Positions 39,673 to 48,691 of a DNA stretch of 64,000 nucleotides are shown here, in pieces. The position numbers and the translations under genes were made by a program. This stretch comes from Desulfovibrio porci (GTDB taxonomy: Bacteria > Desulfobacterota > Desulfovibrionia > Desulfovibrionales > Desulfovibrionaceae): the NCBI RefSeq assembly GCF_009696265.1, contig NZ_VUMH01000009.1:84817-148816 (forward strand), written 5' to 3'. Within the stretch, counting starts at the first letter, position 1. Each line of letters begins with the position of its first letter. The notes beneath the pieces were generated by a model. That model was not told where the DNA came from and did no database searches. It worked only from the letters and a program-made list of their open reading frames with translations.

Positions 39673-41229
39673 ATGGCCGTCATCTTGTTTCTGTTCGGTC
39701 TGTTCTGCGTCTGGAAAGGAGCGCGTTTCGCCTGTTGTCTGCTCCCTGCGCTGTTTTTCCTTCATGCCGATCCGGAACCGCGCCGCTATGCCGGTGATCT
39801 TTTTGATCCCTTCGTATCGCTGGGATTGGGGGCGGTGCGGACAGGTCAGGCCGTTTTACTGGCAATGGTGACCTTGCTTTTGTCACGCTGGTTGTTGGGG
39901 CCGTCCAGACCCGTATCCCTGAGGTCTCCATCCCGTTTATGCGGCTTGCTTTTCATGGGCTGCGCCTTTCTTTGGTGGGGTCTGGAAAATCACGTTGCGG
40001 ACACGCGTGAAGTGTTCTTGGAAAAGATTGCGCCGGATTTTCTGGCCGGTACAAGCAATGACGAGGAGGCGGTACGGACCGCGTTTTCGCGGAATGCTTT
40101 TTTATGCACCAGGTCCTATGCGCAGGGGATCAATGCTCTGCTGGACGGCGGCGATGCGCAGCGGGCGACGCTTTTTCTGAATATCATTGCGGAACACTGC
40201 AATGATATTGAGATTGTCTGGAGTGATTTTGCGGATAGTCGGCAAAAGGACGGTTCCATTGTTGGGCTGGACGGCCTGCTGGCGGCGGATCTACTGAATA
40301 TTGCGCCGCTTTTCGACCGGCTTACGGGCTACCTTGAGCGACATGGAAACGAGGACCAGTTGTTGAGGATTTTCCGTTATTACCACGCCCGGGCACTGGG
40401 GGAGGACGGACCGAGCCGGGATCAGGCCCGCGCCGCGCTGGAGAAGTTTTTCGATATCGCCGGAAGGAACCGGGAGCTTCTGGAACGGATTCGGGCTGTT
40501 GCCGGTTCCGATCCTTCGCGTTATTTTTCCACGTCCGGCGTGGAGCGCGTCAGTTTCAACCTCCTGCAGAGCGCCGCCGCGTCGTTGGACGCCGACCTGT
40601 TGCGGGCCTGTCTGGCTTTGGGCTTTGACCGTGAAAATACGCGCGCCGGGTCAGTGCTTTTTTATTTTGTGTATTTTCATGCCGGACAGGCGGTGATCGA
40701 CAAATTGCTGGCGGCGGGCGTGGACGTCAACGCGCTGAACCGCGCGGGACAGACCGCTCTGGCCTGCGCGCTGCAAATGTATGGGCATGAGCGGGGCCGC
40801 GCCGCCACAATGCAAGGGAAGCAGGAAGATCAGCACAACATCGCCGAGATCATGGATATCCTGTTCACTCTCTGCGATCCCGCGCGGTACAGGACAACGG
40901 GCGGCGACACCTTTTTGCACAAGGCTTGCCGGTCAGGTTCCGGGAAGAGCCTTGAGCTGATACGCTTGCTGCTTGACGCCGGGGCGAACCCGGACCTGGC
41001 TGGCGAAGGCGCGATGCCGCCCCTGGAAACGGCCGCCCAGAAAGGCTGGGATGAGCTGGTCCCGCTGCTGGCGGCGGGCCGCAAAAGACAGAACCTTCCT
41101 GAACCGGAGAGTGTGGGGGAGGCTGGTCGCCCCGTGAAGCCGGAAGGCGCCCGCCGGAATCCTTCCCCGTCCACAGGGCGGGAGGAAAATGAACGACCCG
41201 TGAAACCCGGCGATGTCCGGCGGAAATGA
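39673..41229 (+). CDS. Membrane-anchored ankyrin-repeat protein
   Basis: A 518-residue protein. The ATG follows GGGGGAG. The N-terminus has several hydrophobic segments (residues 2-30, 50-73 and 86-103), then a soluble region of helices. Ankyrin-type repeats are recognisable at about 335-375 (GQAVIDKLLAAGVDVNALNRAGQTALACALQ) and 415-475 (GDTFLHKACRSG, LELIRLLLDAGANPDLAGEG, PPLETAAQKGWDELVPLLAAG). The tail has a twofold motif RPVKPEGARR / RPVKPGDVRR. Base and codon use is less GC-biased than in flanking genes, so it may be acquired. It overlaps the next gene by four bases. No function is assigned; ankyrin proteins usually mediate protein contacts. Confidence 0.7.
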   Translation: MAVILFLFGLFCVWKGARFACCLLPALFFLHADPEPRRYAGDLFDPFVSLGLGAVRTGQAVLLAMVTLLLSRWLLGPSRPVSLRSPSRLCGLLFMGCAFLWWGLENHVADTREVFLEKIAPDFLAGTSNDEEAVRTAFSRNAFLCTRSYAQGINALLDGGDAQRATLFLNIIAEHCNDIEIVWSDFADSRQKDGSIVGLDGLLAADLLNIAPLFDRLTGYLERHGNEDQLLRIFRYYHARALGEDGPSRDQARAALEKFFDIAGRNRELLERIRAVAGSDPSRYFSTSGVERVSFNLLQSAAASLDADLLRACLALGFDRENTRAGSVLFYFVYFHAGQAVIDKLLAAGVDVNALNRAGQTALACALQMYGHERGRAATMQGKQEDQHNIAEIMDILFTLCDPARYRTTGGDTFLHKACRSGSGKSLELIRLLLDAGANPDLAGEGAMPPLETAAQKGWDELVPLLAAGRKRQNLPEPESVGEAGRPVKPEGARRNPSPSTGREENERPVKPGDVRRK

Positions 41230-41714
41230 CCGTCATGCGCATTGTTCTTTTTGAGCCCGAAATCCCGCCCAACACCGGCAACGTGGCCCGGCTCTGCGCG
41301 GCCACGGGCACGGAGCTGCATCTCATCGAACCCTTGGGCTTCAAGCTGGAAAACCGCTATCTCAAGCGCGCGGGCCTTGATTACTGGCCCAATGTGCGCC
41401 TCTTCACCTGGCCGGGCTGGTCCGCTTTCGCCGGGCGGCCCGGCAGGCCCGCCGACGAGCGCTGGGTAATGACTTCGGCCAAGAGCCGCCACGGCAACGC
41501 GCCCTTGCAGCATTTTGCCTTCCAGCCGGAAGACTGCCTGGTTTTCGGGCCAGAGACGCGCGGCCTGCCGCCGGAAATGCTGGACGCCTCTCCGCATCAC
41601 GTGCGCATTCCCATGCGTGAGGGCGGGGTGCGCAGCCTGAACCTGTCCACCTCGGCGGGCATTGTGCTGTACATGGCCCTGGCCTCCTGCGGTCTGCTGG
41701 AACAATGGATCTGA
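41226..41714 (+). CDS. trmL: tRNA (cytidine(34)-2'-O)-methyltransferase TrmL
   Basis: SPOUT-class methyltransferase that modifies the wobble base of tRNALeu in E. coli, 162 residues (normal). Sequence hallmarks: FEPEIPPNTGNVARLCAATG at the N-terminus, IEPLGFKLENRYLKRAGLDYW, LVFGPETRGLPPEML and the trefoil-knot SAM loop VRIPMREGGVRSLNLSTSAGIVLYMAL. The first ATG overlaps the stop of the ankyrin gene (ATGA); a second ATG three codons later is equally possible and would start with MRIVLFEPEIPP as in many homologues. Its 3' end overlaps cbiB by ten bases. Confidence 0.93.
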   Translation: MTVMRIVLFEPEIPPNTGNVARLCAATGTELHLIEPLGFKLENRYLKRAGLDYWPNVRLFTWPGWSAFAGRPGRPADERWVMTSAKSRHGNAPLQHFAFQPEDCLVFGPETRGLPPEMLDASPHHVRIPMREGGVRSLNLSTSAGIVLYMALASCGLLEQWI

Positions 41715-42751
41715 GCCTTTTAGCGTCCCTGTTCCCGTACTCGGTATGGGAGTGCTGGTGGCTGGCCCCCCTGGCCCTGCTGCTGGATCTCCGGCTGGGC
41801 GACCCTAGACTGCCCTGGCCGCATCCGGTCTGCCTGGTGGGCCGCCTGCTGGCCCGGCTGGAAGGCCCGGCCCGTCGCCGGATGACGTCGGGCGACCCGT
41901 CCGGCGAAAAACGGCGCGGCCGTCTGGCGGGTCTGGCCTGTCTGCTTCTGCTGGCCGGCGTGACGGGGTTGGCGGCCTGGCTGCTGGTTTCCTTGCCTCT
42001 GCTTGGACTTTTGCCGGCCGTGTACCTGGCCTGGGCCGGGCTGGCCATGGGCAGCCTGCTGGAAACGGGCGGGGAAGTGCTGCGCGAGGTGGAGACGCGG
42101 CCCGAAGCTCAGGCGCGCAAGGCTCTCTCCCGGCTGGTCAGCCGGGACACCAGCCGCATGGACCGCCCGCTGCTGCGTAAAACCCTGGCCGACACCCTGT
42201 CGGAAAATTTCACCGACGCGCTGCTGGCCCCTTTTTTCTGGTTGCTGCTGGGCGGGCCCGTGGGTCTGTGGATGTACAAGGCCGTGAGCACCACGGATTC
42301 CATGTGGGGCTACCTGACCGAGCGCTGGCGCTGGCTGGGCTGGGCCGGGGCGCGTGCGGACGATTGCCTGGCCTTTATTCCGGCGCGGCTGTCCGTGGCG
42401 GCCTTGCGGCTGACGGACATGCTGGTCCGGCGGCTGCGGCCCGCCGCGCGGGTCTGGGACGGCCGGTGGCCGGGCTTCCGCACCGTGGCGCGCCAGGCGG
42501 CGGGCATGCCCAGCCCCAATTCCGGCTGGTCCATGACCGCATGCGCCTGGCTCTGCCGGGCGCGCATGGCCGGGCCTTCAGTCTACTTCGGCACGCTGGT
42601 GGACAAGCCCTGGCTGGGGCCGCCAAAGGACCGGGCCGCGCCCTGGGACCGGGCGCGGCTGCTGGCCTTGTGCGCGCTTATGCGCTATAGCGCCGTATGC
42701 GGTGGGCTGGCTCTCTGGCTGGTCTGCCTTGCGTTCCGCTTGTTGCGCTGA
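41705..42751 (+). CDS. cbiB: Adenosylcobinamide-phosphate synthase CbiB/CobD
   Basis: Integral membrane enzyme of the cobalamin pathway that attaches aminopropanol phosphate to adenosylcobyric acid. The 348-residue product has several hydrophobic helices and the family motif region SRDTSRMDRPLLRKTLADTLSENFTDALLAPFFW, followed by KAVSTTDSMWGY and AGMPSPNSGWSMTACAW, all conserved in CbiB. The usual opening DLRLGDPRLPWPHPVCLVGRL is present. It overlaps trmL by ten bases and stops just before the TauE-family gene. No B12 riboswitch is evident, as the gene sits inside an operon. Confidence 0.93.
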   Translation: MDLSLLASLFPYSVWECWWLAPLALLLDLRLGDPRLPWPHPVCLVGRLLARLEGPARRRMTSGDPSGEKRRGRLAGLACLLLLAGVTGLAAWLLVSLPLLGLLPAVYLAWAGLAMGSLLETGGEVLREVETRPEAQARKALSRLVSRDTSRMDRPLLRKTLADTLSENFTDALLAPFFWLLLGGPVGLWMYKAVSTTDSMWGYLTERWRWLGWAGARADDCLAFIPARLSVAALRLTDMLVRRLRPAARVWDGRWPGFRTVARQAAGMPSPNSGWSMTACAWLCRARMAGPSVYFGTLVDKPWLGPPKDRAAPWDRARLLALCALMRYSAVCGGLALWLVCLAFRLLR

Positions 42752-42761
42752 GAGGTGTTTC

Positions 42762-43505
42762 ATGGTTCTGGCGGCTTTGTACCTCACCTGCCTGGTGGTG
42801 GGTTTTCTGGTGGGCGTCACGGGCGTAGGCGGCATTCTGATTCCCCCGGCCCTGATTCTTTTGAGCGGACTTGGCACCCATACGGCCATGGGCACGGCTC
42901 TGGCCTCCTTTCTGCCTCTGAGTCTGGTGGGCACCTGGCTGTACCACCGCCTGGGCCATCTGGACCCGGCCAAGGCCGTGCCCTATGTGCTGGGGGGACT
43001 GATCACCGCCGGGCCCGGCGCGCTGCTCAACGCACATGTGCCGGGCGGGCCGCTGATCCTGCTGCTGGCCCTGCTGGTTATCTTCGCGGGTTTTTGCGCT
43101 TTCCGGCCGCCCCGTGTGGGCGCGGGCGGCAATCTCTTCTGGCAGGGCCGCAACGGCGTTTTTCTGATCGGGGCTGTTACCGGCCTGCTGGCCGGGCTCA
43201 CGGGCGCGGGCGGGCCGGTGCTCTCCATCCCCTGGATGGTGGTGGCGGGCTTCCCGCCCGTGGCTGCCGTGGCCCTGTCCATGCCCTATCAGGCGGCCAC
43301 GGCCCTTTCCGGCACGGTGGGCAACTGGAGCGGCGGCCATGTGGATTTCAGCCTGCTGCCCATGCTCTGCCTCTTGGAAGTGGCGGGCTTTTTCGGCGGC
43401 GTGGCCGTGGTGCGGCGCATCCCGGCCTGGCTGCTGCGCCGGATCATCGGCGTGCTTTGCAGCGCCCTGGGCGTTTTTTTGCTTGTGCGTCAGCTCATGT
43501 CTTAG
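42762..43505 (+). CDS. TauE/SafE family membrane transporter
   Basis: Polytopic membrane protein of 247 residues, about eight helices, in the TauE/SafE (DUF81) family that includes proposed sulfite, sulfoacetate and other anion exporters. The two half-repeats are marked by GVTGVGGILIPPALIL and GLTGAGGPVLSIPWMVV. The ATG at 42762 follows GAGAGGTG; an in-frame ATG 20 codons upstream lies in cbiB. It is 11 bases after cbiB and 12 before the RND pump gene. In a sulfur-metabolising anaerobe a sulfur oxyanion exporter is plausible, but the cargo cannot be told from sequence. Confidence 0.88.
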   Translation: MVLAALYLTCLVVGFLVGVTGVGGILIPPALILLSGLGTHTAMGTALASFLPLSLVGTWLYHRLGHLDPAKAVPYVLGGLITAGPGALLNAHVPGGPLILLLALLVIFAGFCAFRPPRVGAGGNLFWQGRNGVFLIGAVTGLLAGLTGAGGPVLSIPWMVVAGFPPVAAVALSMPYQAATALSGTVGNWSGGHVDFSLLPMLCLLEVAGFFGGVAVVRRIPAWLLRRIIGVLCSALGVFLLVRQLMS

Positions 43506-43517
43506 CATACTCACACC

Positions 43518-46500
43518 ATGAATATCGCCGCCGTCTTCATCCGACGCCCGGTCGCCACCGCCCTGATCATGCTGGGCATGCTCTTTTTCGGCGCCACGGG
43601 CTATATGTCCCTGCCGGTCAACCAACTGCCCAACGTGGACTTTCCCACCATCCAGGTCATGGCCGACCTGTCCGGGGCGGACCCGGAGACCATGGCCGCC
43701 TCCGTGGCCACACCGCTGGAAAAGGAATTTTTCACCATTGCGGGCATTGATTCCATTTCTTCGGTCAATGCCGTGGGCCGCACCCGCATCACCATCCAGT
43801 TCGCCCTGGACAGGAATATCGACGCGGCGGCACTGGACGTGCAGTCGGCCATCGGTCTGGCCCAGCGCCGCCTGCCCACCAGCATGACCACGCCGCCCAG
43901 CTTCCGCAAGGTCAACCCGGCGGATATGCCCATTCTCTACCTGCGGGTTTCCTCGCCCACCCTGCCCCTGTACCAGCTCAACGAATACGCCGATACGCTC
44001 ATCGGCCAGCGTCTGTCCATGGTGGAGGGCGTGGCCCAGGTCGTCATCTACGGCCAGAAAAAATACGCCGTGCGCGTGCAGCTGGACCCGGACGAGCTGG
44101 CCACGCGCGGGCTGGGCATCGACGAGGTGGCCGACGCCGTGGCCGCCGCCAACTCCATGCTGCCCACCGGCTCCCTGGAGGGCGCGCAGCGGGCAAGCTC
44201 CATCAAATCCTCGGGCCAGCTGCTCAACGCGCGGGCTTTCCGGGACACGGTGGTGGCCTACCGCAACGGCGCGCCCGTGCGCCTGCGCGACCTGGGCACG
44301 GTGGTGGACAGCGAGCAGCAGGACAAGCAGATCTCCTGGAGCAACGGCGGCGCGCCCAGCATCACCCTGGCCGTGGAGCGCCAGCCCGGCACCAATACCG
44401 TGCAGGTGGTGGACGCCATCAAAAAGCTGCTGCCCGGCCTGGAGCGCCAGTTGCCGCCCTCGGTCAAGGTGGACATCTTTTACGACCGCTCGGAATCCAT
44501 CCGCGAATCCGTGGCCGACGTGAAGTTCACCCTGATTCTCACGGTATTTCTGGTGGTGCTGGTTATCTTCATTTTTCTGCGCAACCTGCCCGCCACAGTC
44601 ATCCCCAGCCTGGCCCTGCCCATGTCGGTGATCTCCACCTTCGCGGTCATGGCCGTGCTGGGCTACAGCCTGGACAACCTCTCGCTCATGGCCCTGACTT
44701 TGGCCGTGGGCTTTGTGGTGGACGACGCCATCGTCATGCTGGAAAACATCGTCCGCCACCAGGAAATGGGCAAGGACCCGCTCACGGCCGCCTATGACGG
44801 CTCGGCGGAAATCGGCTTCACCATTGTCTCCATGACCATTTCCCTGGCCGCCGTGTTCATTCCCGTGCTTTTCATGGGCGGCATCGTGGGGCGGCTGTTC
44901 CGCGAGTTCGCGGTGGTCATCATCACGGCCATCCTCTGTTCCGGCGTGGTCTCGCTGACGCTGACGCCCATGCTCTGCGCCTACTTTCTGAAAGCCGGAC
45001 AGAAGCACAAGGCCGGGTATGAAGGCGTGTACGGCCTGCTGGAGCGCATGTTCGACCGGCTGGCGGCGGGCTACGCCACATCCCTGGATTACGTGCTGCA
45101 CCATCGCCTGGCCGCGCTCTGCGCCTCTCTGGCCCTGCTGGGCCTGACCGTCTGGCTGGGCGTGGTCATGCCCAAGGGCTTTCTGCCCGCCGAGGACATG
45201 GGCTTTCTGGTGGCCAGCACCGAGGCGGAGCAGGGCGTTTCCTTCCAGGGCATGGTGGAGGCCCAGCACGCCCTGGACCCCCTGCTGGAAAAACAGCCGC
45301 ACGTCTCCATGTTCAACTCCGTGGTGGGCATTGTGGGTTCCAGCCAGAGCATGAACAACGGCATCCTGCTCATGCATCTCAAGCCCCACAACCAGCGTCC
45401 GAACATCGAAACCGTGGCCCAGCGCCTGCGGCGGGAACTGAACACCTCCCCGGCCATGCGGATTTTCGTGCGCGTGCCCCCGGCCATCAACATCGGCGGG
45501 CGCTCCTCCAAGGCGCTCTACCAGTATACCCTGTCCGGGCCGGACATGGAGGCCCTCTACGACAGCGCCCAGAAAGTGGAGGAAGCCCTGCGCAAGCTGC
45601 CCCAGATTCAGGACGTGAACAGCGATCTGCAGCTCAAGAATCCCGAGCTGCGCGTGACCATCGACCGCAACCGGGCGGCGGCCCTGGGCGTCAGCCCGCA
45701 GCAGATCGAACTGGCCCTGCAGTCGGCCTACGGCTCGCGTGAAATTTCCACCATTTACGCGCCCACCAACGACTACAAGGTCTTTGTGGAATTGCAGAAG
45801 CGCTTCCAGCAGGACAGTTCGGCCCTGTCCCGCCTCTACGTGCGCTCCAAGGACGGGGAGCTGGTGCCGCTGGACACCCTGGCCAAACTCTCGCCCGGCG
45901 TGGGCCCCATCGCGGTGAACCACAACGGCCAGTTCCCGGCCGTGACCATCTCCTACAATCTGCGGCCCGGCGTGGCCCTGAGCCAGGGCGTGGGAGCCGT
46001 GGAAGCCACGGCCCGTCCCCTGCTGCCCGATTCGGTGACCGCCGAATCCCAGGGCACGGCCCAGGCCTTCCAGAACTCCCTCAAGGGCATGGGCTGGCTG
46101 CTGATCCTGGCCATTGTGGTCATCTATCTGGTGCTGGGCATTCTGTATGAAAGTTTCATCCATCCCCTGACCATTCTGTCCGGCCTGCCCTCGGCGGGTT
46201 TCGGGGCGCTGGCCACGCTCTGGCTGTTCGGGCTGGAGCTGGACCTCTACGGTTTTGTGGGCGTGATCATGCTGCTGGGCATCGTCAAGAAAAACGCCAT
46301 CATGATGCTGGACTTCGCGCTGGAGGCCCAGCACCGCGACCCCTCCATCACGCCGCTGGCCGCCATCACCGAAGGCTGCCACGTGCGCTTCCGGCCCATT
46401 ATGATGACCACCATGGCCGCGCTCATGGGCGCGCTGCCCATCGCCATCGGCATCGGAGCCGGGGCCGAGGCCCGGCGGCCTCTGGGCCTGGCCGTGGTGG

Positions 46501-46643
46501 GCGGCCTGTGCTTCTCGCAGATCGTGACCCTCTACATCACGCCGGTGTATTACTATTACATGGAAAAATTCTCCCGGCGGCTGAACCGCAGCTATGGGGG
46601 GAGGTTTCATGACGGTGACGCGAAAACGAGGGTCTGTCCCTAA
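43518..46643 (+). CDS. RND-family multidrug efflux permease (AcrB/MdtBC type)
   Basis: Proton-driven inner-membrane pump of 1041 residues (HAE1 family), normal length. It starts MNIAAVFIRRPVATALIMLG and has twelve membrane helices with the two large periplasmic loops expected. The proton-relay pair is intact (GFVVDDAIVMLENIVRH), and GVIMLLGIVKKNAIMMLDFA and GAEARRPLGLAVVGGL mark the second half. No membrane fusion protein gene is seen upstream, although these pumps need one; the gene 12 bases upstream is a TauE-type transporter. The stop codon lies inside repeat copy A, so the last residues (about KTRVCP) come from the repeat. No ribosome site is evident at the start. Confidence 0.93.
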   Translation: MNIAAVFIRRPVATALIMLGMLFFGATGYMSLPVNQLPNVDFPTIQVMADLSGADPETMAASVATPLEKEFFTIAGIDSISSVNAVGRTRITIQFALDRNIDAAALDVQSAIGLAQRRLPTSMTTPPSFRKVNPADMPILYLRVSSPTLPLYQLNEYADTLIGQRLSMVEGVAQVVIYGQKKYAVRVQLDPDELATRGLGIDEVADAVAAANSMLPTGSLEGAQRASSIKSSGQLLNARAFRDTVVAYRNGAPVRLRDLGTVVDSEQQDKQISWSNGGAPSITLAVERQPGTNTVQVVDAIKKLLPGLERQLPPSVKVDIFYDRSESIRESVADVKFTLILTVFLVVLVIFIFLRNLPATVIPSLALPMSVISTFAVMAVLGYSLDNLSLMALTLAVGFVVDDAIVMLENIVRHQEMGKDPLTAAYDGSAEIGFTIVSMTISLAAVFIPVLFMGGIVGRLFREFAVVIITAILCSGVVSLTLTPMLCAYFLKAGQKHKAGYEGVYGLLERMFDRLAAGYATSLDYVLHHRLAALCASLALLGLTVWLGVVMPKGFLPAEDMGFLVASTEAEQGVSFQGMVEAQHALDPLLEKQPHVSMFNSVVGIVGSSQSMNNGILLMHLKPHNQRPNIETVAQRLRRELNTSPAMRIFVRVPPAINIGGRSSKALYQYTLSGPDMEALYDSAQKVEEALRKLPQIQDVNSDLQLKNPELRVTIDRNRAAALGVSPQQIELALQSAYGSREISTIYAPTNDYKVFVELQKRFQQDSSALSRLYVRSKDGELVPLDTLAKLSPGVGPIAVNHNGQFPAVTISYNLRPGVALSQGVGAVEATARPLLPDSVTAESQGTAQAFQNSLKGMGWLLILAIVVIYLVLGILYESFIHPLTILSGLPSAGFGALATLWLFGLELDLYGFVGVIMLLGIVKKNAIMMLDFALEAQHRDPSITPLAAITEGCHVRFRPIMMTTMAALMGALPIAIGIGAGAEARRPLGLAVVGGLCFSQIVTLYITPVYYYYMEKFSRRLNRSYGGRFHDGDAKTRVCP

Positions 46644-46704
46644 ATTGGCTCTTTTGACTTCCAGCTGCGTCAAACTCGTTTTTTGCTCCGGTCGAGTACC
46701 ATAA
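46609..46704 (+). pseudogene. Start of a lost downstream gene, cut by repeat copy A
   Basis: A very strong ribosome site (GGGGGGAGG) lies four bases before an ATG that reads MTVTRKRGSVPK and then runs into repeat copy A, ending after 31 codons. The layout fits the head of a next pump-operon gene (for example an outer-membrane factor) whose body has been replaced by the repeat. Only the head is left, so the identity is unknown. Confidence 0.35.
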
Positions 46705-46775
46705 GAGTACACTCCCTTCGCAAAAAATTCGTGTTCCTTGCCGGAAAGCCAAAATTTCTCAATTTAGAAACAGTC
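46632..46775 (+). repeat. ~145-bp palindromic element, copy A
   Basis: Bounded by 16-bp imperfect inverted repeats (13/16, with CTAAATTG exact). Inner arms (ACTCGTTTTTTGC and its partner) pair, and boxes CTGCGTCA, GGTCGAGTAC, ACTCCC and CCTTGCCGGAAA match the other copies. It supplies the RND gene's stop codon. Confidence 0.75.
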
Positions 46776-46821
46776 CCTTGAACATTCCGGCGCGTAACCC
46801 GCGCCACGGGAGAAGGATTGA

Positions 46822-47883
46822 ATGAAGAAAATCTGCTCTTTTCTGCTGGCGCTGCTCTGCGCCGCCCCGGCCGGAGCTGCGGACAGCACGCGTTATTTCA
46901 ATGCCGCCGGCCCCAGACTTTCCGTGCAGTCCGGCGTGGTGCGCGACGGCCTGCGTCTTTTGCTGCATGCGCCCGGTCTCAAGGGCGACGACTTCCTGCG
47001 CGCGGCGCGCAAATACGTCAACAGCGAGTCGGCCTGGAAAGCGCCCCAAGGCTATACGAATACGCGCGTGGCGCTCAGGAACTGCAATGCCGAACTTTTG
47101 CGCAAGGACGGCGAGCCGCATGAAAAGGCCGTTCTGCTGCTGCACGGCGGGGCCTATATACTGAAGCTTTCCAACATCTACCGGAGCATGGCCGTGCGCT
47201 ATTCGCGCATGGCTGGTGACGCCGACGTGTTCTGCCCGGACTACCGTCTGGCCCCGGAGCACGTTTTTCCGGCGGCCCTGGATGACGCCCTGGACGCCTG
47301 GAACCGGCTGCTGGCCCAAGGCTACAAGCCCTGGAATATTCTGGTGGTGGGGGACAGCGCGGGCGGCAATCTGACCCTGGCCCTGACCCTCAAGCTGCGT
47401 GACATGGGCAGGCCTCTGCCCCGCGCTCTGGTCTGCATGTCGCCGTGGACGGATATGACCGGCTCGGGCGAATCACACCTTAAGAACGCGTCCATTGATC
47501 CCATTTTCGGCAACAATCCCGAATACATGCCGCCCAAGGACGGCGTCATGCCCAAGACCCTGCCCTTCATCCTCAGCTACGTGGGCGCGACTGATCCCAA
47601 AAATCCCTACCTTTCGCCGGTCTTCGCCGCCTACAAGGGTTTTCCGCCCATGCTGATCCAGGTGGGCACGGACGAAATTCTGGAAAGCGATTCCGAGATC
47701 GTCTATCGGCACGCCGTGGAGGCGGGCGTGGACGCCACACTGACCCGTTATTACGGACTGTTTCACGTCTTTCAGATTTTCGGCGACGCCCTGCCGGAAA
47801 GCCGCCATGCCTGGGAAGAAGTCAAGGCCTTCATTCAGGCGAAGTTCCTTGCGCCTGTGCCGGGGAAGCCCGGCGACGCATGA
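46822..47883 (+). CDS. Exported alpha/beta hydrolase (hormone-sensitive lipase-type esterase)
   Basis: Secreted esterase of 353 residues with a Sec signal peptide (MKKICSFLLALLCAAPAGAA). The GDSL-unrelated HSL family pattern is complete: oxyanion-hole LLLHGGAYIL, nucleophile GDSAGGN, acid in VGTDEILESD and His in YGLFHVFQIF. The lid region between (FCPDYRLAPEHVFPAALDD) is also typical. It should hydrolyse short-chain esters or amides in the periplasm. The ATG follows GAAGGATTGA and the gene overlaps the YkgJ gene by four bases (ATGA), so they are coupled. Substrate not predictable. Confidence 0.9.
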   Translation: MKKICSFLLALLCAAPAGAADSTRYFNAAGPRLSVQSGVVRDGLRLLLHAPGLKGDDFLRAARKYVNSESAWKAPQGYTNTRVALRNCNAELLRKDGEPHEKAVLLLHGGAYILKLSNIYRSMAVRYSRMAGDADVFCPDYRLAPEHVFPAALDDALDAWNRLLAQGYKPWNILVVGDSAGGNLTLALTLKLRDMGRPLPRALVCMSPWTDMTGSGESHLKNASIDPIFGNNPEYMPPKDGVMPKTLPFILSYVGATDPKNPYLSPVFAAYKGFPPMLIQVGTDEILESDSEIVYRHAVEAGVDATLTRYYGLFHVFQIFGDALPESRHAWEEVKAFIQAKFLAPVPGKPGDA

Positions 47884-48596
47884 GCGATCTTTCCTGCCGT
47901 CGTTGCGGGCAATGCTGCCTGCGCGGCGGCCCGACCCTGATGCGTAAGGACGCACCCCTGCCGGGCCAGGGCGCGCTGCCGCTGGAGGCTCTGGTCTGCC
48001 TGCGGGCCGGTGAGTGGGCGCGCGACGACGCGCTCGGCATGCTGCGGCCTCTGGACGGGGAACTGCTCAAGCTGGCGGGCACGGGCGAGTCCGGCCATCC
48101 CTGGCGCTGCCTGTATTACAGGGACGGCGCGGGCTGCGGCATCTATGATCGCCGTCCCGCGCAGTGCCGTGTGCTGTTCTGCGCGGACACCGCGCCTCTG
48201 GAGGACATGCTGGCCCACGGGCAAAGTCTGGACCGCCGCGCGGTTCTGGAAACCCTGGCGGACGAAACGTTGCTGCCCGTCGCGCCGTCCCTCTGTCTGG
48301 AACTGATCACAGTCCACGACGAAGCTTGCCCGGCGGGCCGCGCGCTGGCTCTGGCCTCGGCTCTGGGCTTCCGGCCCCGCGGCGCGGCGGCAGCCGGGGA
48401 AATCACGGCGTCCGGCCTGCTCACCGGCGACGAGAAAGAAGCCGCCCGCGTCGAACTGGCGGAAATGGCCCGCTATGACGCGGCCTTCCGCGAACTCTGC
48501 GTCACGCGCGGGCGGGTGCCCGCCGCGTTGCTGCCGTTTCTGCTGGGCAGGCCGCTGGCGGCGCTGCTGGCGGAGGTGGGGCTGCGCGCGGTGTAG
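47880..48596 (+). CDS. YkgJ-type cysteine-cluster protein
   Basis: Small cytosolic protein of 238 residues with the YkgJ/UPF0153 zinc- or iron-binding motif: CRRCGQCCLRGG at the N-terminus, then WRCLYYRDGAGCGIYDRRPAQCRVLFC, giving the C-x-x-C-x-x-C-C ... C-x-x-Y-x-x-R-P-x-x-C-R pattern. The function of the family is unsettled. The C-terminal half is Ala/Leu-rich and helical. Translation is coupled to the upstream esterase gene through the ATGA overlap. ribBA follows after 95 bases with its own promoter. Confidence 0.85.
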   Translation: MSDLSCRRCGQCCLRGGPTLMRKDAPLPGQGALPLEALVCLRAGEWARDDALGMLRPLDGELLKLAGTGESGHPWRCLYYRDGAGCGIYDRRPAQCRVLFCADTAPLEDMLAHGQSLDRRAVLETLADETLLPVAPSLCLELITVHDEACPAGRALALASALGFRPRGAAAAGEITASGLLTGDEKEAARVELAEMARYDAAFRELCVTRGRVPAALLPFLLGRPLAALLAEVGLRAV

Positions 48597-48615
48597 CGGG
48601 CCGTCCCGCCTCCGG

Positions 48616-48644
48616 TTGACAGAAGCCCGCGCCCGCCCTACCTT
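48616..48644 (+). promoter_or_regulatory. Probable promoter of ribBA
   Basis: TTGACA, a 17-base spacer and TACCTT, 47 bases before the ATG. No FMN riboswitch is seen in this short leader. Confidence 0.55.
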
Positions 48645-48691
48645 TGCCGCAAGCGCATTCCGGCCACACAGTAACTGTAAAGGAAGTAGTC

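Noticed and set aside
42678..46712. 1344-codon open frame on the minus strand opposite the RND pump
   Set aside because: It is the antisense of a clear RND gene, is full of Gln/His/Gly/Arg and has no recognisable domain; long antisense frames are common in high-GC DNA.
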